Position numbers and translations under genes: made by a program. DNA of 64,000 nucleotides from Nannocystis exedens. GTDB taxonomy: Bacteria > Myxococcota_A > Polyangia > Nannocystales > Nannocystaceae. Location of the stretch: positions 3,482,001 to 3,546,000 of the forward strand of contig NZ_NETK01000001.1 of NCBI RefSeq assembly GCF_002343915.1, read 5' to 3'. Of this stretch, positions 49,240-56,903 are shown in pieces (the stretch's first letter is position 1; the number at the start of each line of letters is the position of its first letter). The notes beneath the pieces are model-generated. The model had not been told where the DNA came from. It saw only the letters and a program-made list of their open reading frames with translations, and did not search any database.

Positions 49240-51087
49240 ATGCGCCTCCTCGACGCCCGCCGGCTGACCGGGGTCAACCTCGACCTGGACGGCCCGGGCG
49301 CGATCGCCGAGGTCGAGTTCGAGGCCGGCGACGACGTCGCGCGGGCCATCGCCGTCTGGCAGGACGCCGTCGCCCGCGCGGCCCGCCTGCTCGGCTGGGA
49401 CGCGCCGCCGGCGGTGCGGCGATGGACCGGCGATCGCGGCGCCGCGCTGGTGTTCCCGGCCCCGGCCGACGCGCTGTACGTCGCCGTCGACGTCACCGAG
49501 TGGGCCGTCGAGTGCGCCCAGCGGGCCCTCGCCGGCGAGCCTGCGCGCGAGCTCGACGAGCTGGCGCCGACCCTCCTCGCCGCCCGCGAGCGCGAGCGCC
49601 TGCCCGTGCTCTCGGCCCTGCACGCCGCCGCCGAGGCCCGCGGCGTGCCGCTGCTGCTCGACGACGACCACCTCTCGCTCGGCGAGGGCGCCCGCTCGCG
49701 CACCTGGCCGCGGGCCCTCGCGCCCGCGCCGGCGGATGTCCCCTGGGACAGTTTGCGGCCGATCCCCGTCGCCCTGATCACCGGCACCAACGGCAAGACC
49801 ACCACCGCGCGCCTGCTGGCCCGGATCGCCCGCACCGCGGGGCACGTCCCCGGCAACACCTCCACCGACGGCCTCGCCGTCGCCGAGCAGGTGGTCGAGA
49901 CCGGCGACTGGACCGGCCCCGGCGCGGCGCGGATCGTCCTCCGCGACCCGCGGGTCACCCTCGCCGTGCTCGAGGTCGCCCGCGGCGGGATCCTCCGCCG
50001 CGGCCTCGCCGTCGACCGCTGCGACGCCGCCTGCATCACCAACGTCTCCGCCGACCACCTCGGCGAGCACGGCATCGACGACCTCGCCGCCATGGCCCGC
50101 GTCAAGGCCGTCGTCACCCGCGTGGTCGCCCCCCACGGCCGCATCGTCCTCGGCGCCGACGCCCCGATCGCCGTGCCTGCCCCTTCGGGCATGTCCTCGA
50201 GCACCTTGCCCTCCGCACAGGTTCTTTCGAACATGCCCAAGGAGGCATCCGCATCACCTGTCTCTTCGGCCACGCCGCAGCCGAACCCGCTGCTCGACCT
50301 GCCGGCGGCCGCGTTCCCGGCGCCGGTCGTGTGGTTCTCGCGCGACCCGCAGCACCCGCAGCTCGTGCGCCACCGGGCGGCCGGCGGCGAGGTGTGGTTC
50401 GTCTCGGCCGCGGGCCAGCTCACGCGCGGCCGCGGCGGCGAGCCCGACGTCGCGGTGGTGGCGCTCGACGAGCTGCCGTTCTGCTTCGGCGGGGCCGCCA
50501 CGCACAACGTCGCCAACGCGCTGGCCGCCGCCGCGCTGGCCGCCGCGCTGGGCCTGCCCGACCCCGCCATCGCCGCGGGCCTGCGCAGCTTCGTCGACAA
50601 CCCCGGCCGCGCGCAGCTGGTCCGGCTCGACCACGCCAAGCTGTTCCTCGACTTCGCCCACAACCCCGCAGGCATCGCCGGGCTGGCGCCGCTGCTGGCG
50701 CAGATCCGCGCCGGCGCGCGGCTACTCGTCAGCCTCGGCATCGCCGGCGACCGCCGCGACGACGACATCCGCGACATCGCCCGCGCGGTCGCCTCGCTGG
50801 GGCCCGACCTCGTGCTGACCCGCGACCTCGAGCACTACCTGCGCGGACGGGCCCCGGGCGAGGTCCCGGCGCTGCTCGAGCACAGCTTCGCCGGGCTCGG
50901 GATCGCGTGCGAGCGCGTCGAGAGCGAGGTCGCGGCGATCCGTCGCGGCCTGGAGTGGGCCCGGCCGGGCGACGTGATCGCGATCCTCGTGCACGTCGAC
51001 CGCGACGAGGTCTGGGCCGAGCTGCGCGCCCGCGGCGTCGCGCCCGAGGCCGGTCAGGACCGATCCGGGCGCCCCGGACAGGCGTAA
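49240..51087 (+). CDS. Mur-ligase-like protein of the cyanophycin cluster (no ATP-grasp)
   Basis: 615 residues. The N-terminal 170 residues start MRLLDARRLTGVNLDLDGPG and mirror the CphA N-domain. The Mur domain follows directly: ITGTNGKTTTARLLARIARTAG at about 182-200, VLEVARGGILRRGL, CITNVSADHLGEHGIDD, and a C-terminal ligase lobe with LFLDFAHNPAGIAGLAPLL. The ATP-grasp module of CphA is missing. It may assist Arg addition or act on a related polymer. Residues about 313-340 (SGMSSSTLPSAQVLSNMPKE) are encoded by six in-phase 14-bp CATG repeat units. GGAGGG precedes the ATG. Confidence 0.8.
   Translation: MRLLDARRLTGVNLDLDGPGAIAEVEFEAGDDVARAIAVWQDAVARAARLLGWDAPPAVRRWTGDRGAALVFPAPADALYVAVDVTEWAVECAQRALAGEPARELDELAPTLLAARERERLPVLSALHAAAEARGVPLLLDDDHLSLGEGARSRTWPRALAPAPADVPWDSLRPIPVALITGTNGKTTTARLLARIARTAGHVPGNTSTDGLAVAEQVVETGDWTGPGAARIVLRDPRVTLAVLEVARGGILRRGLAVDRCDAACITNVSADHLGEHGIDDLAAMARVKAVVTRVVAPHGRIVLGADAPIAVPAPSGMSSSTLPSAQVLSNMPKEASASPVSSATPQPNPLLDLPAAAFPAPVVWFSRDPQHPQLVRHRAAGGEVWFVSAAGQLTRGRGGEPDVAVVALDELPFCFGGAATHNVANALAAAALAAALGLPDPAIAAGLRSFVDNPGRAQLVRLDHAKLFLDFAHNPAGIAGLAPLLAQIRAGARLLVSLGIAGDRRDDDIRDIARAVASLGPDLVLTRDLEHYLRGRAPGEVPALLEHSFAGLGIACERVESEVAAIRRGLEWARPGDVIAILVHVDRDEVWAELRARGVAPEAGQDRSGRPGQA
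50176..50259. repeat. In-frame CATG repeat array inside a coding sequence
   Basis: Six 14-bp units in phase: CCTG at 50176, CATG at 50190, CCTT at 50204, CAGG at 50218, CATG at 50232 and CATC at 50246. Six units make 84 bp, so the reading frame is kept. The encoded stretch is Ser/Pro-rich and lies in a loop between Mur-domain lobes. Confidence 0.8.
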
Positions 51088-51143
51088 GAGCGTGACGACC
51101 TCGCACGCTCGCCATGCTTGACGCGCACACATACGCCCGAGCA

Positions 51144-51149
51144 TATAGT
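51144..51149 (+). promoter_or_regulatory. -10 box before the ECF sigma gene
   Basis: TATAGT ends 9 nt before the GTG at 51159, which supports that start. TTGACG at 51118-51123 is 20 nt upstream, wider than the sigma70 optimum, so the promoter class is uncertain. Confidence 0.45.
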
Positions 51150-51158
51150 CCAGCACCC

Positions 51159-51761
51159 GTGTCACGGCTGGGCCCAAGCTCGCCCCCCGGCCCTTCGGGC
51201 CCGCGAAGCGAGCGCAGCGACGTCGAGATCCTCGCCGCCATGGCGTGCGGCGACACCGACTCGCTCGGCGACCTGCACGACCGCTACGTCGGGCTGCTGC
51301 TGGCCACGGCGATCCGGATCCTCGGCAACCGCCGCGAGGCCGAGGACCTCGTGCACGACGTGCTCATGGAGGTCTGGCAGAAGTGCGCCGACTACGACCC
51401 CGGGCGCGGCAGCGTGCGCACCTGGCTGCTCGTCCGGCTGCGCAGCCGGGCCCTCGACCGCTGCCGCCGGGCCGGTCGCTTCCGCGTCGAGACGCTCGAG
51501 GACCGCGACCTCGACGACCTCGGTCAGGCCGGCGGCGACGAGCCGGGCCAGCGCCTCGACCACGATCGCGTGCGCCGCGCACTGCTCGAGCTGCCCTCGG
51601 CGCAGCGCCAAGTGCTCGAGCTGGCCTACTTCGACGGCCTGTCGGCGACCGAGATCGCCGAGCGGCTCGCCGTTCCGGTCGGCACCGTCAAGTCGCGGAC
51701 CGCCGCCGGCCTCGCCAAGCTGCGCGCCGCCCTTCATGCTGAAGACGGGGGGGACCGATGA
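51159..51761 (+). CDS. ECF-type RNA polymerase sigma factor
   Basis: 200 residues from the GTG at 51159; an ATG 15 codons earlier is unlikely. Region 2 reads DVEILAAMACGDTDSLGDLHDRYVGLLLATAIRILGNRREAEDLVHDVLMEVWQKC, and region 4 LLELPSAQRQVLELAYFDGLSATEIAERLAVPVGTVKSR. The short linker contains an Asp/Gly-rich stretch. It directs polymerase to a stress regulon; the 4-nt overlap with a ChrR-like gene suggests that protein is its anti-sigma partner, as in singlet-oxygen systems. Confidence 0.9.
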   Translation: MSRLGPSSPPGPSGPRSERSDVEILAAMACGDTDSLGDLHDRYVGLLLATAIRILGNRREAEDLVHDVLMEVWQKCADYDPGRGSVRTWLLVRLRSRALDRCRRAGRFRVETLEDRDLDDLGQAGGDEPGQRLDHDRVRRALLELPSAQRQVLELAYFDGLSATEIAERLAVPVGTVKSRTAAGLAKLRAALHAEDGGDR

Positions 51762-52384
51762 CCGGCCGCGACCGCGAACACCCGCCGGACCGGCGCGGCC
51801 CTGCGACCCTGCAGGAAGATGACCTGAAGGACATGCCCCTTTGGGCAGCCGAGGACGACACGCCGGACATCGCCGTCGCCGAGGCCTTCACCGCCCTCTC
51901 GCTCGCCTTGCGGCCGGTCCCCGCGCCCGCCGACATGCGGGCCCGCCTGCTCGCCGCCGCCGCCGCGCCCGAGGCCCGCTTCAGCCCGTTCGTCGCCCGC
52001 CTCTCGCGCCTCCTCGACCTCGCCCAGGAGCGCGTCCGCCAGCTGCTCGTCAGCCTCGCGCGCCCCGACGTGTGGGAGCGCGTGCTGCCGGACGTCGAGC
52101 TGTTCCACCTCGAGGGCGGCCCGGCCACCGTCGGGGCCGACGTCGGGTTCGTCCGCGTCGCCGCCGGCGCCCACTTCCCGCACCACAACCACCTCGGCGA
52201 CGAGCACGTGCTGGTGCTGCAGGGCGGCTTCGTCGAGGACGACGGCACCGTCGTCCGCGCCGGCGGCAGCAGCTACCGCGCCCCCGGCAGCAGCCACAGC
52301 CTCACCGCCCTGCCCGGCCAGGACCTCCTCTACGCCGTCGTCGTGTTCGGCGTCGAGTTCCCCGGCCTGCCGCCGCGGCCCTGA
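51758..52384 (+). CDS. ChrR-like cupin anti-sigma factor without the zinc-binding Cys
   Basis: 208 residues, starting in an ATGA overlap with the ECF sigma gene. The N-terminal region has DMPLWAAEDDTPDIAVAEAFTALSLALRP, like the anti-sigma domain of ChrR, but there is no Cys anywhere, so the His/Cys zinc site of ChrR is absent. The C-terminal cupin keeps its metal site: HHNHLGDEHVLVLQGG (HxHxxxE) and a later His in APGSSHSL. It probably holds the sigma factor and releases it on oxidative or singlet-oxygen stress. A CATG-type unit lies in the N-terminal coding part. Confidence 0.82.
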   Translation: MTGRDREHPPDRRGPATLQEDDLKDMPLWAAEDDTPDIAVAEAFTALSLALRPVPAPADMRARLLAAAAAPEARFSPFVARLSRLLDLAQERVRQLLVSLARPDVWERVLPDVELFHLEGGPATVGADVGFVRVAAGAHFPHHNHLGDEHVLVLQGGFVEDDGTVVRAGGSSYRAPGSSHSLTALPGQDLLYAVVVFGVEFPGLPPRP

Positions 52385-52401
52385 TCCGCTGGCCTTCGGG
52401 T

Positions 52402-52457
52402 CATGTCCCGCTCGACATGCCCCGAAGTCCATGTCGCTGAAGCCATGTCAGGAGCGT
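52402..52457. repeat. CATG 14-bp-period repeat array
   Basis: CATG at 52402, 52416, 52430 and 52444, exactly 14 bp apart, starting 18 bp after the ChrR-like stop codon and lying between convergent genes. Confidence 0.85.
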
Positions 52458-52509
52458 CGCCGACCCGTCGGACCGGCGGCGCCGCCGGTCCACGCCGACG
52501 CACCCGCGG

Positions 52510-52896
52510 CTACCCGCTGTTCATCAAAAAAGTCGCGGTGTCGGCGAAGAACCCCCGCAGCGTCGCCGCCGACCCCGGCTCGAGCTGGACCTCGGCGAGG
52601 GCGGCCTCCATCAGCGCGACCCAGCGATCGCGGGCGCGCAGGTCGAGCTTGAACGGCATGTGCCTGGCCCGCAGCCGCGGATGGCCCCGCTGCGCGATGT
52701 AGCGCTGCGGGCCGCCGAATCGGCCGACCAGGAAGTCGCGCAGGCGGGCCTCGGCGCCGGCCATGTCGTGGCGCGGGTACATCGGCCCCAGGATGTCGTC
52801 ATCGAACACACGGCGGTAAAAGGCCGCGACCAGCCGCGCAAAGCCCTCCTCGCCGATCCGGGCGTAGATCTCGTCCTCCGGGGCCAGCTCGCGCAT
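52510..52896 (-). CDS. Group II truncated haemoglobin
   Basis: 128 residues, the size of a trHbO. RIGEEGFARLVAAFYRRVFDDDILGPMYP gives the A and B/E helices, DFLVGRFGGPQRYIAQRGHPRLRARHMPF the EF loop and proximal His. The Tyr in the FGGPQRYIAQRG segment and the Trp in DRWVALM fit group II globins (such as yjbI-type). It binds O2, NO or peroxide in the cytoplasm. The ATG is chosen as the first Met of the domain; CACACT 7 nt upstream may be a weak leaderless -10. Confidence 0.88.
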   Translation of the reverse strand: MRELAPEDEIYARIGEEGFARLVAAFYRRVFDDDILGPMYPRHDMAGAEARLRDFLVGRFGGPQRYIAQRGHPRLRARHMPFKLDLRARDRWVALMEAALAEVQLEPGSAATLRGFFADTATFLMNSG

Positions 52897-53164
52897 CGCC
52901 GTCAGTGTGCCACGAGCGCCCGCCGCAGCATGCGTCGCGCATCGTGAGGCAGGTGTCGGCCCCGACGCGGCAGGGGCCGATCGCCGTGATCGCCGAGGCC
53001 GGCCGCGTGAACAAACCCCGGGCCGTGCGCACCCGGAAGATCGCCGATTCGCGGTGTCCCTGGCCCGGCGGGCTCGACCTGTCCCAAGGTAGGGGTTACC
53101 CGTCCGCGGCGCCCGCCCCGCCCCCTCCTGCGCGGAGTTTTCCCGCCTGCGACGGGCCCCGTGG

Positions 53165-53170
53165 TAGCCT
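53165..53170 (+). promoter_or_regulatory. -10 box of predicted leaderless promoter (kinase gene)
   Basis: TAGCCT ends 8 nt before the GTG at 53179. An earlier in-frame GTG at 53161 would lie inside the box, so the later start is preferred. Confidence 0.45.
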
Positions 53171-53178
53171 GGAGCCCG

Positions 53179-54087
53179 GTGCAGAGCCTGGTGCAGGACG
53201 AAGAGGACACCCTCGAAGCGGGCACCCTCGTCGCGACCTACTTCCGCGTGCTCGAGTTCATCGGTCCGGCCAACTTCGGCGACCTGTACCGCGGCGAGCA
53301 CATCCAGATGGGCAGCCGCTGCGCCGTGCGCGTGCTCAGCCCGCAGTGGAAGAGCCTCGTGCGCGGCGAGGAGGACGTCGACCGCTTCCGCCGCATGGCC
53401 CGCGCCGCCAGCGACACCTCGCACCCCAACATCGCGCAGGTGTTCGACGGCGGCCGCCTGGCCGACGGCCGGCTGTTCCTCGTCACCGAGCTGCTGGTCG
53501 GCCGCAGCCTCTTCGAGGAGATTTCCGAGCGGCGCTACCTGCCGGTCCTGCGGGCCGCGCGGATCCTCCGCGACGTCGCCCGGGCCGTGCGCGCCGCTCA
53601 CAACGCCGGCCAGGTCCACCGCGACCTCAAGGCCGAGAACATCATGCTCGTGCCGCTGCCCGACGGCGACGGCGAAGCCGTGCAGGTGCTCGACTTCGGC
53701 ATCGCCGCCTGGGCCGAGGCCGAGGCGCGCAAGCAGAACCCCGGCGCCTTCGTCGCCACGCCCGAGTACATGGCCCCCGAGCAGGTCCTGGGCAAGCCCG
53801 CCAGCCCGCTGTTCGACATCTACGCCATGGGCGTGATGCTGTTCGAGGCCCTCGTCGGCGAGACCCCCTTCTCCGGCAACGCGCAGGCGCTGATGAAGGC
53901 CAAGGTGTCCCGCCCCGCGCCCGCGCTCGCCAGCAAGCTGCCCGGCATGCCGCGCCGCCTGAGCGAGCTGGTCGACGACTGCCTCCACACGGACCCCGCC
54001 CTGCGCCCCCAGAGCGCCAACGAGTTCGTGGTCCGCATCGAGGAGATCCTCCGCACCTTGAACCGCACCTCGGGACCGCAGACATGA
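53179..54087 (+). CDS. Ser/Thr protein kinase-like protein with substituted VAIK lysine
   Basis: 302 residues, cytoplasmic, with no transmembrane helix. Hanks-type features: IGPANFGDLYRGE in the glycine loop (only partly GxGxxG), catalytic loop HRDLKAENIML, DFG in VLDFGIAAW, and TPEYMAPEQ in the activation segment. The Lys of the VAIK motif is replaced by Arg51 in CAVRVL, so activity may be low or absent although HRD and DFG are intact. It overlaps the next gene by 4 nt (ATGA), implying a shared operon with that surface lipoprotein. Confidence 0.85.
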   Translation: MQSLVQDEEDTLEAGTLVATYFRVLEFIGPANFGDLYRGEHIQMGSRCAVRVLSPQWKSLVRGEEDVDRFRRMARAASDTSHPNIAQVFDGGRLADGRLFLVTELLVGRSLFEEISERRYLPVLRAARILRDVARAVRAAHNAGQVHRDLKAENIMLVPLPDGDGEAVQVLDFGIAAWAEAEARKQNPGAFVATPEYMAPEQVLGKPASPLFDIYAMGVMLFEALVGETPFSGNAQALMKAKVSRPAPALASKLPGMPRRLSELVDDCLHTDPALRPQSANEFVVRIEEILRTLNRTSGPQT

Positions 54088-55139
54088 GCCCGCGGGCCAC
54101 CGCCCGCCCCGCTCAGCCTGCCCCGAAGGACATGTTTATAAAGGTATGTCCGGCAGGACATGCTCTCTCGGGCAGCCGGGCCGACCCGCGCGCGTCCGCC
54201 GGCACCTCGCGCCGCTCGCCCGGCGCGGCCCTCGCTGCCATCCTGTCTTTCGGAGCATGCTCTTCGAGCCCTGTCCCATCCGACAGCCCCGGCGCGCCGC
54301 CCCCTGTCCCCGCCCCGGATACCCCCGCCGCCGAGTGCCCCGAGTTCACGCTCGCCGCCAGCCCGGGCGCCCTGGCGCCGCCGGAGATCGTCGAGGCCTC
54401 GGGTCTGGCGGCCAGCCGGCAGAACCCCGGCGTGCTGTGGACCCACAACGACTCCGACGCCGGCGGCCCGCTGGTCTACGCGTTCGCCGTCGACGGCGCG
54501 CGCTACCTCGGCCGCTGGCGGCTCGACGGCGCCGCGGTCCATGACTGGGAGGACATGGCCCTCGGGCCAGGCAAGGACGGCCGCGACGCCCTCTACGTCG
54601 GCGACATCGGCGACAACCAGCGGAAGCGGCGCGAGGTCGTCGTCTACCGCGTCGCCGAGCCGGCCGTCGACCTCGCCGCCGCGCCGGCCGAGCGCCGCCT
54701 GTCGGGCGTCGAGCGGCTGGTCTTCACCTACCCGGGCGGCCAGGCCCACGACGCCGAGGCCTTGCTCGTCGACCCTGTCCGCGGGGACATGTGCATCGTC
54801 ACCAAGGGCCGCGGCGGCTCGGCCGTGTTCTGCGCCGCCGCCCCGCTGACCTCCGGCGAGCTGAGCGCCGCCGGCGAGCTCGGCGTGCTCGGCCTCGTCA
54901 CCGGCGGCGCCGTCAGCCGCGACGGCACCCTGGTCGCCCTGCGCACCTACCTCGCCGCCCGGGTGTGGCGCCGCGACCCGTCCCGCCCGCTCGCCGAGGC
55001 CTTCCGCGGCCCCGACTGCGACCTCGCCCTCGCCCTCGAGCGCCAGGGCGAGGCGATCGCCTTCGCCCCCGACGGCCGCGCCTACTACACCGTCAGCGAG
55101 GGCCTCGCCCCGACCCTCCACGCCTACGGCCCCCGCTGA
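54084..55139 (+). CDS. Secreted beta-propeller-like lipoprotein with repeat-derived N-terminus
   Basis: 351 residues if the ATG at 54084 is used (ATGA overlap with the kinase gene). A 46-residue n-region precedes the hydrophobic core GAALAAILSFGAC with the lipid Cys. The mature protein shows propeller-type blades: EASGLAASRQNPGVLWTHNDSD, WEDMALGPGKDGRDALYVGDIGDN and DAEALLVDPVRGDMCIVTKG. These match a family of extracellular esterase/phytase-like propellers. Both the n-region (PKDMFIKVCPAGHALS) and the lipobox region (LSFGACSSSPVPSD) are encoded by CATG repeat units. Confidence 0.72.
   Translation: MSPRATARPAQPAPKDMFIKVCPAGHALSGSRADPRASAGTSRRSPGAALAAILSFGACSSSPVPSDSPGAPPPVPAPDTPAAECPEFTLAASPGALAPPEIVEASGLAASRQNPGVLWTHNDSDAGGPLVYAFAVDGARYLGRWRLDGAAVHDWEDMALGPGKDGRDALYVGDIGDNQRKRREVVVYRVAEPAVDLAAAPAERRLSGVERLVFTYPGGQAHDAEALLVDPVRGDMCIVTKGRGGSAVFCAAAPLTSGELSAAGELGVLGLVTGGAVSRDGTLVALRTYLAARVWRRDPSRPLAEAFRGPDCDLALALERQGEAIAFAPDGRAYYTVSEGLAPTLHAYGPR
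54131..54186. repeat. CATG repeat array inside coding sequence
   Basis: CATG at 54131, TATG at 54145, CATG at 54159 and CAGC at 54173, in 14-bp phase, within the N-terminal coding region of the lipoprotein gene. Confidence 0.75.
54242..54297. repeat. CATG repeat array encoding the lipobox region
   Basis: CCTG at 54242, CATG at 54256, CCTG at 54270 and CAGC at 54284, in 14-bp phase. The lipobox Cys and the first residues of the mature protein are read from this array. Confidence 0.75.
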
Positions 55140-55262
55140 CTCCTCGCACCGATTCCGCGTCGCTTCCCGTCCATGAAGGCGCCGTGTCGCCGACGCCCCC
55201 GCTGACCGCGAAGCGCGGCTCGGCCGCTCCACCATCCAGCCCGCCGCGGGCCCGGTGCCATT

Positions 55263-55700
55263 TTAAAAGTACTGGATCACCACCCGCTGGATCGCCCCGT
55301 CGGCGCCGACGCGGAACTTCGCGTCGCGGTACTTCGGCGGCCCGAACCGGCCCTTGGCGTTGTTCGAGGCCGCGAACCCTTCCTTGGGGATCCCCACCCA
55401 GTTCGTATCCATCGCGTTGTTGCCGTTCTCGTCGTGGACGACGGCGAACGCGTACTCGCCGGTGGGCACCGCCAGGTCGACCCGCGCCTGGCCCCGGGTC
55501 ACTCTGGCCACTGCCGTCTTCCACGCCTTGCCCGGGTCGCCCGGGAAGCCCTCGGCGCCGCGGAAAACGGCGACCAGCACCTGCCCGTCGTCGCTCCGGA
55601 ACCCGCTCATGCGGATCGACAGCTCGGCGTCGGTCTCGGCCGGCGCGGCGGCGACGGCGGTGAGCGCGAGGATGAACGTGTTCAGGCTTTGTGCCAGCAT
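55263..55700 (-). CDS. DUF2141 exported protein
   Basis: 145 residues. A signal peptide (TFILALTAVAAAPA) precedes the DUF2141 domain, whose hallmarks are seen: VLVAVFRGAEGFPGDPGKAW, VDLAVPTGEYAFAVVHDENGNN and the strictly conserved end KEGFAASNNAKGRFGPPKYRDAKFRV. The domain is periplasmic, of unknown activity. It is divergent from the CarH-like regulator with a shared 130-bp region, so light or B12 control is likely. The 55700 start gives the signal peptide. Confidence 0.85.
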   Translation of the reverse strand: MLAQSLNTFILALTAVAAAPAETDAELSIRMSGFRSDDGQVLVAVFRGAEGFPGDPGKAWKTAVARVTRGQARVDLAVPTGEYAFAVVHDENGNNAMDTNWVGIPKEGFAASNNAKGRFGPPKYRDAKFRVGADGAIQRVVIQYF

Positions 55701-55762
55701 GAGGGACCACGATCGCAGGCAGAGGATGGCGCCGCAAGCGGTTGCAGGGCGCCCTGGATCGC

Positions 55763-55832
55763 AGTATACAAACTTTGCGAAGAGTTGCGAGCAACCTTCC
55801 GCAAGGTCTAAACCTTCCTGGCCTTGGACGCC
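55763..55832. promoter_or_regulatory. Divergent promoter/operator region of carH-like and DUF2141 genes
   Basis: On the minus strand TATACT (55763-55768) is a good -10 for the DUF2141 gene with a leader of about 55 nt. Next to it, TTGCGA occurs at 55775-55780 and 55785-55790, a direct repeat with 10-bp pitch, and TTCCGCAA at 55797-55804 is a partial inverted copy. MerR-type CarH proteins bind direct repeats of about one helical turn, so these are candidate operator half-sites. Confidence 0.5.
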
Positions 55833-56747
55833 GTGAGTACCGGACGATATCGCATCCAGTCGGTGGCCGAGATGACCGGTGTGTCGGCGGCCACACTCCG
55901 CGCGTGGGAGCGGCGCTACGGCCTCCCCGCCCCGCGCCGCTCGTCGTCGGCCTACCGTCTCTACAGCGACCGCGACGTCGAGCGGATCCGCCGCGTCCGC
56001 GAGCTGTGCGACGCGGGCATGGCGCCGTCCGAAGCCGCGCGCACCGTGCTCGCCACCGACGACGAGGCCGCCGTCGCCGCGCGCGTCGAGGCCGACAACG
56101 ACGAGCTCGCCGTCCAGCGGATCCTCGAGGCCGTCGACCACTTCGACCCCGACCGCATCGAGGCCGCGGTGAAGAGCTCGCTGTTCCTCGGCCCCGCCGT
56201 CACCCTGTTCGAGCGCGTGTTCAGCCCGGCGCTGGTGCAGATCGGCGAGCGCTGGGCCCGGGGCAGCATCAGCGTCGCGCAGGAGCACCTGGCCGCCGAG
56301 ATCCTCGGCAACACCATGCGCTTCCTGCTGCGCCTCGTGCAGCCCGAGCACGCGCGCCGCCAGGTCGTCCTGGCCTGCTTCGCCGACGAGGAGCACACCG
56401 GCCCGCTCTACGGCGTGGGCATGCGCCTGGCCACGTGGAGCGTCAAGTCGATCGTCCTCGGCGCCCGCACCCCGCCCGAGGCCGTGCGCCACACGATCGA
56501 GCAGCTCCGCCCCGACATCGTCGGCCTGTCCGCCACCATCGCCCCCGCGCCCGACCGCCTGCACGCCCTCCTCGACGGCTACGCCGAGGCCTGCGGCGCG
56601 ACCCCGTGGATCGTCGGCGGCCTCGCGTCCGAGGCCATGCGCGAGCCCCTGGTCGCCCGCGGCGGCCACGTCGCCCCGACCGCCAAGGAGCGCTTCCACG
56701 AGCTGATCCACACCCTCTGCCCGCTCGACCCGAACACCGGCGAGTGA
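55833..56747 (+). CDS. MerR-family B12-binding photoreceptor-like regulator (CarH/LitR-like)
   Basis: 304 residues from the GTG at 55833. The N-terminal MerR helix-turn-helix (YRIQSVAEMTGVSAATLRAWERRYGLP) is followed by a four-helix bundle with the Wx9EH motif that caps adenosylcobalamin (Trp141, Glu151, His152). The B12 Rossmann domain has EEHTG with the axial His at 188, matching His177 of Thermus CarH in position. The residue after the Trp, His132 in Thermus CarH and the light-state second ligand, is Ala142 here. In the dark such proteins bind DNA as tetramers and light releases them. Its likely target is the divergent DUF2141 gene. Confidence 0.88.
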   Translation: MSTGRYRIQSVAEMTGVSAATLRAWERRYGLPAPRRSSSAYRLYSDRDVERIRRVRELCDAGMAPSEAARTVLATDDEAAVAARVEADNDELAVQRILEAVDHFDPDRIEAAVKSSLFLGPAVTLFERVFSPALVQIGERWARGSISVAQEHLAAEILGNTMRFLLRLVQPEHARRQVVLACFADEEHTGPLYGVGMRLATWSVKSIVLGARTPPEAVRHTIEQLRPDIVGLSATIAPAPDRLHALLDGYAEACGATPWIVGGLASEAMREPLVARGGHVAPTAKERFHELIHTLCPLDPNTGE

Positions 56748-56762
56748 CGGCCTTCTTGAGGA

Positions 56763-56832
56763 CATGCCCAGAAGGACATGTCATCAGGAACATGTCGTTG
56801 ACGGCATGTCCTCGAGCCCATGACGCCGCGCC
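56763..56832. repeat. CATG 14-bp-period repeat array
   Basis: CATG at 56763, 56777, 56791, 56805 and 56819, all exactly 14 bp apart; it begins 15 bp after the carH-like stop codon. The clearest five-unit array in the window. Confidence 0.9.
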
Positions 56833-56903
56833 GACGCGCCTCGCCCCGGCGACGGACTGCATCGCCTGGCGCTCGCGCTCCGGTCGAAACTTCCGCAGCG
56901 ACC

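Noticed and set aside
45403..50136. A very long minus-strand open frame opposite the cyanophycin genes
   Set aside because: Its product is Val/Arg/Asp/Gly low complexity without domains, and it lies exactly opposite cphB, cphA and the Mur-like gene, whose families are clear. High GC removes stop codons from the antisense frame.
52905..54083. Long upstream extension of the propeller lipoprotein frame across the kinase gene
   Set aside because: It is an out-of-frame shadow of the kinase. The ATGA overlap at 54084 and the later signal peptide define the real gene.
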